Positions 34,348 to 42,846 of a DNA stretch of 64,000 bases are shown in pieces (the first letter of the stretch is position 1; every line of letters starts with the position of its first letter). Origin of the DNA: an uncultured Bacilli bacterium (lineage in GTDB: Bacteria > Bacillota_I > Bacilli_A > RF39 > UBA660); assembly GCA_934096035.1 (NCBI GenBank), contig CAKOKX010000001.1, forward strand, positions 888,862 through 952,861, given 5' to 3'. The position numbers and the translations under genes are program-made. The notes under the pieces were generated by a model. That model was given only the letters and a program-made list of their open reading frames with translations. It ran no database searches and was not told the DNA's origin.

Positions 34348-35532
34348 TTAAATCACCTTCTTTTTTAAAAAACAAATACACTCAACATGATAAGTATAAG
34401 AAAATAAATCACAAACATACGAATCTACAATTTCATAATTATTAAGCAACCTTAAATCTCTTGCTTGTGTATGATAATCACATGAAATATACATTATTTC
34501 ATCTGGCAACTTAAACTTAATAAAATCTATTACTTCCCTACTTAAACCAGCTCTAGGTGGATCTACAATTAACTTATTAAATGATACATCAATATTTTTA
34601 ATATTACTGGCATCACTATATATAAATTTAGCATTATTTAAATTATTTATTAAAGCATTTTGATTAGCATTATCTACAGCATCTTTATTTATTTCAACAC
34701 CCACAACACTTTTAGCATTTTTCGATGCACTTAAACCTAAAGTACCAACTCCAGAATACAAATCTAAAACACAATCATCATTATTAGTAAAATCTTCAAC
34801 TAACTTAAACATTTTACTTGCAACATTTCTATTAACTTGAAAAAATGCTTTATATGATACTTTATATTTAATATTATTTATTTCTTCATAAAAATAATCA
34901 TTTCCATATATTACTTCATCATTTAATATTATACCTTTTATATTATTACTTATATTTGTAGTATTTATTTTATCTTTACTATTTATTATAATTAATATTT
35001 CACTTTTATAATTACTTCTAATTATTACTTCACCATTTATAATACTCATACCACAAACAATACTTATTACATCATTTATACATTCTTCGGCAAGCAAACA
35101 TTTATTTACTTCCACAACACTATGACTATTTAATTTATAATATCCTACTACTCCATTTACAACTTTTAATGTAATTTTATTTCTATAATTATATGGAATA
35201 TCATTTGGTATAACGTTCGGAACAATAATTAACCCCATTTTTTTAAAATAATTAATTACCTTATCTTTTTTATAGCTAATACCTAAATCATATGGTAATG
35301 TTTGTAAACTACATCCTCCACATATACCAAAATAAGGACATGGGGCATCAATTCTCTTACTTGAAGATTTAACTAAATCAATCAATATAGCCTCATTATA
35401 TTTTTTATTTTCTTTTACAATTTTTATATTTACAATATCACCGGGAATTGTATTTGGTACAAAAGTAACTTTATTATTTACAAAACAAATACCACGGCAA
35501 AAGTCATCTAATTTAACAATTTCAACTTTCAT
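34348..35532 (-). CDS. rlmD: 23S rRNA (uracil-5-)-methyltransferase RlmD/TrmA family
   Basis: About 394 residues: N-terminal TRAM-like domain, 4Fe-4S cysteines in CPYFGICGGCSLQ, SAM-binding DLYSGVGTLGLSAS, the motif DPPRAGLSREVID, and the catalytic Cys in YISCDYHTQARDL. It forms 5-methyluridine in 23S rRNA or tRNA; the exact target cannot be told. ATG at 35532 has GTGATG upstream. Confidence 0.92.
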   Translation of the reverse strand: MKVEIVKLDDFCRGICFVNNKVTFVPNTIPGDIVNIKIVKENKKYNEAILIDLVKSSSKRIDAPCPYFGICGGCSLQTLPYDLGISYKKDKVINYFKKMGLIIVPNVIPNDIPYNYRNKITLKVVNGVVGYYKLNSHSVVEVNKCLLAEECINDVISIVCGMSIINGEVIIRSNYKSEILIIINSKDKINTTNISNNIKGIILNDEVIYGNDYFYEEINNIKYKVSYKAFFQVNRNVASKMFKLVEDFTNNDDCVLDLYSGVGTLGLSASKNAKSVVGVEINKDAVDNANQNALINNLNNAKFIYSDASNIKNIDVSFNKLIVDPPRAGLSREVIDFIKFKLPDEIMYISCDYHTQARDLRLLNNYEIVDSYVCDLFSYTYHVECICFLKKKVI

Positions 35533-35597
35533 AAACATCACTATCAACATTTTAGCATAAATACCATTATTTGGTAAATATTAATAATGGTGATTTC

Positions 35598-37022
35598 ATG
35601 AACAAAATAGTAAAAAGATTAGAAACTGAATTTAGTAAAAGTCCAGATTTTGTAATAAAAGAAATAAATTTATCTATTTTTAAAACTATGTATTTAGTTT
35701 ATTTAGAAACAGTTTCAAGTAGTGATAAAATAAATGATTATATATTAAAAAATATTATTTTAAAAAAAGATGAAATTAATAAAAATAATGTTTCTTCATT
35801 TCTAGCAGCTCCGAATACGTTAGAAATTAAAAATGTTGATGAGTGTGAATTTTACTTAACAAATGGGTTTTCTTTAGTAATTATTCAAGATAAAATTTAT
35901 GCTATAGAAACTAGAGCAGATATTTCTAGAGCAGTTTCAAACAGTGAGGTTGAGTCATCAATTAATGGACCTAAAGATGCGTTTACAGAAAATATTCAAA
36001 TAAATATTGGATTAATTAAAAGAAGAATTAAATCTAGTACGTTAAAAACAGAAAGTAGAACTATTGGCAGAAAAACACTTACAAATATTAGCATTCTTTA
36101 TTTTGAAGATATTGCTGATGCTAACCTTGTAAATAATCTACTAAAAAAGCTCGATACTATAGATATTGATGGAATTGTGGACTCTTCGTCTTTAGGTTTT
36201 CTTTTAGGTGATGAAGAAAATAGTGTTTATCCAACATTCATTGAAACAGAGAGACCAGATAATGTTGCTACATTCCTAATGGAAGGAAAAATAGCTATTG
36301 TTGTAGATACCTCACCTTTTGTTTTAATAATACCGGCTTTTTTTATCGACTTTGTAAATCCTGTTATTGATAATTACAATAAAAGTAAAAATGTTAATTT
36401 TATAAAAATTTTAAGAATAAGTGCCTTTTTAATATCAATGATGGCTCCGGCGATATACATTGCAATCATGAATTATAATCAAGAGACCATACCTACAAAT
36501 CTTCTTCTTAACTTTGCTATTCAGCGAGGTGGTGTTCCTTTTCCCACAATTATTGAGACTTTACTTATGCTAATTGTCTGTGAAATTCTAAGAGAAAGTG
36601 ATTTAAGGTTTCCTTTAAGTTATGGTTCAGCCATTTCCATACTAGGTGCTATAGTTTTAGGTGAAGCATCTGTTTCTGCAGGTATAGCATCTCCGATTAC
36701 AATTATTGTAATAGCTATAACATTTATATCAAGCCTTACATTTACAACCATCGAAATAAATAATGCTTTAAGATTTTTTAGATTTATCTTCATCCTTTTA
36801 AGTGGCTTATTTGGTTTATATGGCATTACTCTTGGATTATTTTACTTTTTAATTTATACAACAACTACAAACTCCTTTGGTAAACCTTACTTTGCTCCGA
36901 TATCACCATTTAACAAAGAATATTTTAATAATACAGTTTTGAAAAAAACACTCAGAAAAGATACCAGAAGAAGTACATTATTTACTCATAAAAACATTAT
37001 TAAACAAAAGGAGGACTTATGA
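35598..37022 (+). CDS. gerKA: Spore germination protein GerA family (GerKA-like receptor A subunit)
   Basis: About 474 residues from ATG at 35598 (GGTGATT upstream). Family stretches: SKVEI-like NTEVESSINGPKDAFTEN, then GLIKRRIKSS, SVYPTFIETERPDNVATFLMEGKIAI (split), and five C-terminal membrane helices with PFPTIIETLLM and RFPLSYGSAISILGAIVLGEA segments. It senses germinants in the spore inner membrane with the B and C subunits. First gene of a three-gene operon; TGA overlaps the ATG of gerC. Confidence 0.93.
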   Translation: MNKIVKRLETEFSKSPDFVIKEINLSIFKTMYLVYLETVSSSDKINDYILKNIILKKDEINKNNVSSFLAAPNTLEIKNVDECEFYLTNGFSLVIIQDKIYAIETRADISRAVSNSEVESSINGPKDAFTENIQINIGLIKRRIKSSTLKTESRTIGRKTLTNISILYFEDIADANLVNNLLKKLDTIDIDGIVDSSSLGFLLGDEENSVYPTFIETERPDNVATFLMEGKIAIVVDTSPFVLIIPAFFIDFVNPVIDNYNKSKNVNFIKILRISAFLISMMAPAIYIAIMNYNQETIPTNLLLNFAIQRGGVPFPTIIETLLMLIVCEILRESDLRFPLSYGSAISILGAIVLGEASVSAGIASPITIIVIAITFISSLTFTTIEINNALRFFRFIFILLSGLFGLYGITLGLFYFLIYTTTTNSFGKPYFAPISPFNKEYFNNTVLKKTLRKDTRRSTLFTHKNIIKQKEDL

Positions 37023-38095
37023 AAAAAATATTAATTATTATACTTACACTACTTCTTTGTACAGGTTGTTTTGATTATAAAGAAATAAATGACTTAGCCA
37101 TAATTAATGCAATCGGAGTTGATTATGAAGATGATGAATACATTATTACTTTAGAAATATTAAATGACCAAATAGATAAAGATTCTTCCAAAATAACATC
37201 ATATACAAAAGTTGGGCACGGTAAAAATTTAACTTCAGCAATTGAAAATGCAGCCGATAAATTATCAAAACAACTAATATTTAATCATATAAAATTAATG
37301 ATCTTAAGTAAAAGTATTATAGAAGAGAAATTTGAAAATATTATTGATTTATTTTTAAGAAATACATACTTTAGAGAAAATTTCTATGTTATTTCTGCAA
37401 CAAAAAATAAACCGGAGACTTTACTTAATCACACAACTAATGAAGCCCCAATAGCAAGTACAGCCATTACGGATACCTTAGAAAGTATTCGCTATTCATC
37501 AAATACAAATGTTTTAAAAAAGTTTGATGAAATAGTTGAGGAAGTAATAACTTATGGCATTGATACATGTTTTTCAAATATTACATTAAAAGATAACGAA
37601 TTTATAGTAGATGGAATGTCTATATTTAATAACTATAGTTATAAAAGTAATTTAAGTAATGAATATGTTAAGATTTATAATTTACTAACCGATAATTTTG
37701 ATCGGCCAACGTATACGATTAATTATGATAATTTAAGTTTTACCACAGCCATAAACAACGGCAAAATAAATGCAGAAATAAAAAGTGGCACAATTAATGT
37801 AACTGGAAATTTAATGGGAAGAATTATAGATAATGATCCAAAATATAATATTAGAGACCCTAAAAACTTAGAAAGAATAGATAATGATTTTACTAATCTT
37901 TTAAATAAAAAAATTTCTGAATTTATTAAAGTATTACAAGATAATAATAGTGATATTTTAGGTATAACTAGAAATCATTATAAAAAAACTAGAACTAAAG
38001 ATAAAGATTATTGGTTAAAACTAAATATTAAATCAAATATTAAATTTAATATTAATAAAAAAGGTTTAATATATGATGTGGAGCGTGAATCATGA
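37019..38095 (+). CDS. gerKC: Spore germination lipoprotein GerC family
   Basis: 358 residues. The N-terminal lipoprotein signal ends LLCTGCFDYKEINDLAIINA, with the lipidated Cys near residue 17. Family features include AIGVDYEDDEY and LIFNHIKLMILSKS, with ISATKNKPETLL following. Overlaps gerKA and gerKB by 4 nt each. It forms the C subunit of a Ger receptor. Confidence 0.93.
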   Translation: MKKILIIILTLLLCTGCFDYKEINDLAIINAIGVDYEDDEYIITLEILNDQIDKDSSKITSYTKVGHGKNLTSAIENAADKLSKQLIFNHIKLMILSKSIIEEKFENIIDLFLRNTYFRENFYVISATKNKPETLLNHTTNEAPIASTAITDTLESIRYSSNTNVLKKFDEIVEEVITYGIDTCFSNITLKDNEFIVDGMSIFNNYSYKSNLSNEYVKIYNLLTDNFDRPTYTINYDNLSFTTAINNGKINAEIKSGTINVTGNLMGRIIDNDPKYNIRDPKNLERIDNDFTNLLNKKISEFIKVLQDNNSDILGITRNHYKKTRTKDKDYWLKLNIKSNIKFNINKKGLIYDVERES

Positions 38096-39105
38096 AAAAG
38101 AATAATTGTTTATTTATATATTTCTTATCACACTTTCTTTTTCTAGGTGGTGGTTTTGCAAGAATTTGTGAACTAAGTAATACTGATACTTGTATAGCTT
38201 TTATTCTTGGAACATTACTAGGAATAATTATAATTTACTTAATAAATAAAGTATCTTGTAATATAACTTTAAAAGAATATATAAAGAAAAATACTTTTTT
38301 AAACATTTTATTTAAACTAATTTTTTTTCTTTACATATCATTTAATTTACTTATTTTATTTGTAATATTATCTGGATTTTTATATTCTTACTTTTTACCT
38401 TTTACACCTTCAATTATCTCTTGCTTACCATTTGTTATTCTAGCAACTTATTTAAGTGGTAAAAAAATAAAAGATATTTACAATGTTGCATTTGTTTTAC
38501 TATTCTTAAGTTTATTTATAATTATTCTTAAAACTACTCTTCTTACTAATGAATTTCATTATTCAAACCTTTTTCCTATTTTATCTGTAAAAACTACAAG
38601 TGTTTTTAAAGCATCACTTATTTATGCTGTTATTTCTACTAGTCCATTACTAATTTTACTAAATGAAAACATTGAATTTAAAGCATCACTAAAATATTAT
38701 TTACTTGCTTCACTTACTAATATTATAGTTGGTCTTACAATTACTTTAATATTGGGAGAATTGATTAATGTATATAGTTATCCAGAATATACTATTTTAA
38801 GAAGAATTAAATTTTTTAAATTTATTGAAAACATAGAAAATTTCATTTGTATTAATTGGTTCTTTGATTTATTTATCTCATTAACTCTATTTATAACAAA
38901 AATAAAAGATACTTTAAATATTAAAAATAATATTGTACCATTTTTAGTATCTTTTAGTATTCTTTATATTGTAAATAAATATTTTGCTAATAATTTTTAT
39001 AATACAATGATTCTTTATAAATTTTTCCCATATATATGTGGTGGTTTTATCATTGTTATATTAATTCTTGCCTCAATAAAAAGATTATTTAAATCAAAAA
39101 CATAA
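38092..39105 (+). CDS. gerKB: Spore germination protein GerB family (APC-type permease subunit)
   Basis: 337 residues with about ten membrane helices, an amino acid/polyamine/organocation-type fold: FLSHFLFLGGGFARIC at the start, SPLLILLNENIEF in the middle, GGFIIVILILASIKR at the end. B subunits bind germinants. Shortened compared with B. subtilis GerKB (about 370). Last gene of the operon. Confidence 0.88.
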   Translation: MKKNNCLFIYFLSHFLFLGGGFARICELSNTDTCIAFILGTLLGIIIIYLINKVSCNITLKEYIKKNTFLNILFKLIFFLYISFNLLILFVILSGFLYSYFLPFTPSIISCLPFVILATYLSGKKIKDIYNVAFVLLFLSLFIIILKTTLLTNEFHYSNLFPILSVKTTSVFKASLIYAVISTSPLLILLNENIEFKASLKYYLLASLTNIIVGLTITLILGELINVYSYPEYTILRRIKFFKFIENIENFICINWFFDLFISLTLFITKIKDTLNIKNNIVPFLVSFSILYIVNKYFANNFYNTMILYKFFPYICGGFIIVILILASIKRLFKSKT

Positions 39106-39240
39106 TTTGTATAACCCAAATAATAATATTTCATAAAATACAATCTTTTTTAATTAGTTATTTTTTAACTTTGGAATTTCACAAATTAACAAATTTATTA
39201 TTCAAGTATGTAAATATGGATTATAAGATTAAGACAGAAA

Positions 39241-39267
39241 AAAAGTTGCTTCAAATATGCAACTTTT
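39241..39267 (-). terminator. Terminator of the cotD-like gene
   Basis: Stem AAAAGTTGC/GCAACTTTT with T run on the minus strand. Confidence 0.8.
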
Positions 39268-39280
39268 ACTTTTATCATAA

Positions 39281-39607
39281 CTAACAACATCTTGGCCCAA
39301 AAACATTTTCACAAACGTTTTCTTCACAGCAAGTATATTCTGGTGTAAATGTATGTCTATAAACATGATGATTAATTATTCTTGTGTTACAAGGCATAAT
39401 ATGAGGTACTTCATGACAAATATATCTATGACACACTCTTTCTTGAGGACATTCATAAATTGGATTTTGTACGCATCCAGGCATAGCATTCATCATATTG
39501 TAATTTCCAGTTCCCTCTGCTAAAGTAGCATCAGTACCCATTTTAGTTTTATCATAACTTTTTTTCATTTCTGTTTCTTGACTGAAACTTTCATTAAAAT
39601 AATTCAT
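39281..39607 (-). CDS. cotD: CotD-like spore coat protein
   Basis: 108 residues, rich in Cys, His and Tyr. The core segment CHRYICHEVPHIMPCNTRIINHHVYRH in parts (CHRYICHEVPHIMPC, INHHVYRHTFTPEYTCC) is the CotD hallmark (H-C and HHH spacing). The ribosome binding site is AAAGGA. A structural spore-coat role is expected. The N-terminal half is polar and low in Cys. Confidence 0.82.
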   Translation of the reverse strand: MNYFNESFSQETEMKKSYDKTKMGTDATLAEGTGNYNMMNAMPGCVQNPIYECPQERVCHRYICHEVPHIMPCNTRIINHHVYRHTFTPEYTCCEENVCENVFGPRCC

Positions 39608-39678
39608 TTAAAACATTCCTTTCTAATGTATCTTATGAATTATCTTTTTTAATGCCTAGTCAAATACACAGATTATTT

Positions 39679-40107
39679 TTATAATATTTCTAACAAATTA
39701 AGAAAACTTGCAAATAATAACCAGATTAAATAAGGTATTTGTAAGTATGCCGCTATTTTTTTTACTTTAAAAAATTTATATATCATATAACAAACAATTA
39801 CTATTAATAAAATTATCCATAAAAAGGCTAATATTTTCATATTAAAAGTAAAAAATATAAATGTCCATGCTAGATTAACAACTAAGTTGACTTTATAAAT
39901 ATTTAAAGCATCATCATCTTCTCTAACCAAATAACTTGATATTCCCATCAAAATATAAAGAATACTCCATACAACAGGAAATATCCAACCAGGTACAAAA
40001 CCATTATAAGATTTCATATCTCCACTAGTAATTATTCCCACAATTGCTCCACTTATTAATGGAATTAAAATATAAAATAATAATTTTTTAATATCTATCT
40101 TTTTCAT
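39679..40107 (-). CDS. tspO: TspO/MBR family membrane protein
   Basis: About 142 residues from ATG at 40107. Five membrane helices with the pattern FVPGWIFPVVWSILYILMGISSYL, split around the conserved Trp and Pro, and NLAWTFIFFTFN. TspO binds porphyrins and other ligands; its role here is not shown. Confidence 0.85.
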   Translation of the reverse strand: MKKIDIKKLLFYILIPLISGAIVGIITSGDMKSYNGFVPGWIFPVVWSILYILMGISSYLVREDDDALNIYKVNLVVNLAWTFIFFTFNMKILAFLWIILLIVIVCYMIYKFFKVKKIAAYLQIPYLIWLLFASFLNLLEIL

Positions 40108-40177
40108 ATTATATTTGTATGTAATAATCACTATTTTATGCAATATTACTTACTTGAAAAAAAATCAGATGAAAAAA

Positions 40178-40193
40178 GATGCAATTTTGCATC
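40178..40193 (-). terminator. Terminator of pgsA
   Basis: Stem GATGCAA/TTGCATC followed by TTTTTT on the minus strand. Confidence 0.75.
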
Positions 40194-40195
40194 CT

Positions 40196-40798
40196 TTATT
40201 TTGCTTTCTTCTTTGGAAATAATATATCTCTAACACCATAGAAATATTGACAGCCAGAAATTACTGATAATACAACTGCAGCTATTAATAAAATATCTGC
40301 AACTGGAAGACCAATAAGTTCAAATGGCAAGTTATAAAACATTGTTAATGTAAGACCACTCATCATACAAATGGTTTTTAATTTACCTAAAATTGAAGCT
40401 GCCACCACTTTGCCATTTTGTCCTGATATCATTTTACAAGAATCAACAACTATATCTCTAGAAATAATAACAACTGGTATAATTATTGAAATAACTCTAT
40501 CATATGCTAAAATAATAAGTAAACCATTAACAAGTAATTTATCTGCAATTGCATCCATTACTTTTCCAAAATCAGTAACCATATTATTCTTACGAGCTAA
40601 ATATCCATCTAAAAAATCAGATGTAGAAGCTATTAAAAATATAACTCCAGCGATAATGTATTTTATATTAACACTTATATTAGCAACTTGATATATCGGA
40701 AATTCCACTCCAAATTGATACCAAGGTAATAACAACATAACTAATAACATTATAGACAAAATAATTCTCGCCATTGTAATTTTATTTGGTAAATTCAT
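40196..40798 (-). CDS. pgsA: CDP-diacylglycerol-glycerol-3-phosphate 3-phosphatidyltransferase
   Basis: About 200 residues. The CDP-alcohol phosphotransferase motif DG(x)2AR(x)8G(x)3D(x)3D is seen as DFLDGYLARKNNMVTDFGKVMDAIADK near residue 65 (read in parts: DGYLARK, GKVMDAIADK). It begins phosphatidylglycerol synthesis. It overlaps the end of rodZ by little; GGAAT precedes the ATG at 40798. Confidence 0.93.
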   Translation of the reverse strand: MNLPNKITMARIILSIMLLVMLLLPWYQFGVEFPIYQVANISVNIKYIIAGVIFLIASTSDFLDGYLARKNNMVTDFGKVMDAIADKLLVNGLLIILAYDRVISIIIPVVIISRDIVVDSCKMISGQNGKVVAASILGKLKTICMMSGLTLTMFYNLPFELIGLPVADILLIAAVVLSVISGCQYFYGVRDILFPKKKAK

Positions 40799-40805
40799 AA
40801 TATTC

Positions 40806-41279
40806 CTACTTTCCATAACTTATTGTATCAGTAACATTTCTATTTATAGTAACTTGCTTAACCGACCATATAATTGTAAATAAAACTAATAAAAATATAA
40901 CTGCGTAAATTGTAATATATACCCACTTATTATATTTTTTTGTTTTTTTTGTATAAGGTGATGCTATTTCATCATCTTTTTTATCTTCTTTTATTTTTAG
41001 TTCAATAGTTTTTTCAATTTCTTTAATAGGAATTTTTGAAGTATATTCAAACATATACTCATTAAACTCATCTATTAATTCATCTTCATTTAAACCTAAA
41101 TATTTAGCATAATTCGAAATATATTCTTTTAATTCAAATATATCCTTAAATGCGCCAGTTCTTCCATCTTCAATATTTTCAAGTATTTCAACTTTAATAC
41201 CAAGATCCTTACTTGCTTCATTTAAACTAACACCTGATGACTCCCTTGCATACTGAAGCTCCTCACCAATTTCGTTCAA
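40806..41279 (-). CDS. rodZ: RodZ/YmfM-like cell-shape protein with helix-turn-helix
   Basis: 157 residues from a TTG start at 41279 (AAAGGAG upstream). An N-terminal HTH (EELQYARESSGVSLNEASKDLGI, read in parts) and a C-terminal membrane helix near residues 120-142. RodZ links MreB to the membrane. The periplasmic domain found in longer RodZ is missing. The order ymfM(rodZ)-pgsA is conserved in Bacillus. Confidence 0.8.
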   Translation of the reverse strand: MNEIGEELQYARESSGVSLNEASKDLGIKVEILENIEDGRTGAFKDIFELKEYISNYAKYLGLNEDELIDEFNEYMFEYTSKIPIKEIEKTIELKIKEDKKDDEIASPYTKKTKKYNKWVYITIYAVIFLLVLFTIIWSVKQVTINRNVTDTISYGK

Positions 41280-41315
41280 AACTTTTTCACTCCTTTTTTT
41301 AATTAAAAAAATAAA

Positions 41316-41660
41316 AAATAATCTTAATAAGCCATGTTTTGTTCTTCATAAAGAAGAGGCAAATATTTATCTTACATTACTGTACCTAAAGTAAATTCAT
41401 TTCTTTCTTTAAGCTCCCCTACCATAATTTGGGTTTCTCGCTTGCGGGGTTTACCACGTTCCACCTACAAAGTTTCCCTTGTAACTCGTCTCTTTGGCAC
41501 TTTTATATCTAATAAAACCATTTAAGGTTTCCTCGAAGCCGTTAGCATACACTACCTTAGGTTATTTTTTCCCTAAGCACAAACACTACAGACATCTCAG
41601 CCTGTGCGAGCATGGACTTTCCTCTACATAACTATTTTATGCAGCATTTGCCACTAGATT
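41316..41660 (-). ncRNA. rnpB: RNase P RNA, type B
   Basis: The conserved 5' core GAGGAAAGTCCATGCTCGCA is found on the minus strand near 41623-41604, with the 3' partner GAAACCCAAATTATGGTAGG. P1 pairs AATAATCT at the 5' end with AGATTATT near 41318. The 5' strand of P1 overlaps the gpsB stop codon. It lies just downstream of gpsB, as in B. subtilis. Confidence 0.93.
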
Positions 41661-41985
41661 ATTCATTATTTCCATAAACTACTTTTTCAAGTTGACTAAT
41701 TCTTTTTAATAAATCAACATTATTAATACTTCTAGAAGGTGCTTCACTACTTGCACTAGCTACTTCTTGAAGTCTTCTTATTTCTTGCTTTAACTTAATG
41801 TTATCATCAGTTAAATCTTTAATATCTTTTTCTAATTTTCTCACAATATTAGAATATTCCGTATAATCACGGATAACCATATCCAAAAACTTATCAACTT
41901 CTTGAGGTCGATATCCCCTGGCATCAACTTTAAATTCTTTCTCAAGTATCTCTTGAGGAGTCAAATATAATCGATCGTTATACAA
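41659..41985 (-). CDS. gpsB: Cell division regulator GpsB
   Basis: About 108 residues; the likely start is TTG at 41985 with AGGTG 6 nt upstream. DivIVA-like N-terminus: LTPQEILEKEFKVDARGYRPQEVDKFLD (read in parts: GYRPQEVDKFLD), then a coiled coil IVRKLEKDIKDLTDDNIKL, and a short C-terminal part. GpsB coordinates PBP1 with division and elongation; ponA lies nearby. Its TAA lies in the 5' strand of rnpB P1. Confidence 0.9.
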   Translation of the reverse strand: MYNDRLYLTPQEILEKEFKVDARGYRPQEVDKFLDMVIRDYTEYSNIVRKLEKDIKDLTDDNIKLKQEIRRLQEVASASSEAPSRSINNVDLLKRISQLEKVVYGNNE

Positions 41986-42023
41986 AAATATCACCTACTA
42001 ACAAGAAAATTATATCTTAAATT

Positions 42024-42134
42024 TTACATTTCGTCAATATCATGAATACTAGTAATTTCTTCCATACTTATAAAAGGAATATTTAAAGTGCCCCAATCTA
42101 GGTTTTCCAACATTATATTTATATAGTAATCCAT
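42024..42134 (-). CDS. Possible 36-residue small protein upstream of gpsB
   Basis: ATG at 42134 (or TTG at 42140, which has GGTGA upstream) to TAA at 42024-42026. Sequence begins MDYYINIMLENLDWGTLNIP and ends HDIDEM: acidic, without membrane segment. It fills most of the gap between recU and gpsB. No homology recognised. Confidence 0.4.
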   Translation of the reverse strand: MDYYINIMLENLDWGTLNIPFISMEEITSIHDIDEM

Positions 42135-42294
42135 TCTCAATTTAATCACCAATTACATATTACAACAAAATTTATTTTAAAACATTACTTTCGACAAAAA
42201 AAGTCAAAAGTTTTATATGTCTACATATGACAATTACTATTCACTTTCTTTAAAAACAATATAATTTATGTTATAATTACTTATAGGTGATGAA

Positions 42295-42843
42295 ATGTTA
42301 TACCCTAATAATATTAAGAAAACATATAAAAAAGAAATTTCTTATAAAAATCGTGGTATGGATCTTGAATATTTAATAGAAAAAGCTAATGAATATTATA
42401 GAGATAATGATATCGCCTATATATATAAGAAACCTACTCCAATTAAAGTAGTAAAAACAGATTATTCAAAGTCTGGAAAAAGAATAACCGATGCTTTTTA
42501 TGAAGCACCATCAACATTAGATTTTAATGGACTTTATCAAGGGAAATATATTGAGTTTGACGCTAAAGAAACAAATAATAAGACATCTTTTCCAATATCA
42601 AATGTTCATCCCCACCAAATAAAGCATATTAGAAACATCTTAAATCATAATGGAATTGTATTTTTGATAATTTACATGAATAATAAATACTTCATTTTAA
42701 AAGGAAAAGATTTTATTAATTTTATTGATAAAGGAACCAGAAAAAGTATTCCTTATGAATATCTAGAAAAATATGGAATAGAAATAAATATGACATTAAG
42801 AGGTTTAGATTATTTAAGTAAAATAAACATAAAGGAGGATTAA
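42295..42843 (+). CDS. recU: Holliday junction resolvase RecU
   Basis: 182 residues: KNRGMDLEYLIEKANEYY, PTPIKVV, and the nuclease core FDAKETNNKTSFPISNVHPHQIKHI in parts (YIEFDAKETN, with Asp, Glu and Lys). It resolves four-way junctions. It precedes ponA by 3 nt, the conserved recU-ponA pair. GGTGATGAA precedes the ATG. Confidence 0.94.
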   Translation: MLYPNNIKKTYKKEISYKNRGMDLEYLIEKANEYYRDNDIAYIYKKPTPIKVVKTDYSKSGKRITDAFYEAPSTLDFNGLYQGKYIEFDAKETNNKTSFPISNVHPHQIKHIRNILNHNGIVFLIIYMNNKYFILKGKDFINFIDKGTRKSIPYEYLEKYGIEINMTLRGLDYLSKINIKED

Positions 42844-42846
42844 TTT

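Noticed and set aside
35598..38095. Reassignment of TGA to Trp, as in Mollicutes
   Set aside because: TGA acts as the stop in overlapping gene pairs (37020-37022 and 38093-38095), and Trp is encoded by TGG in the proteins examined.
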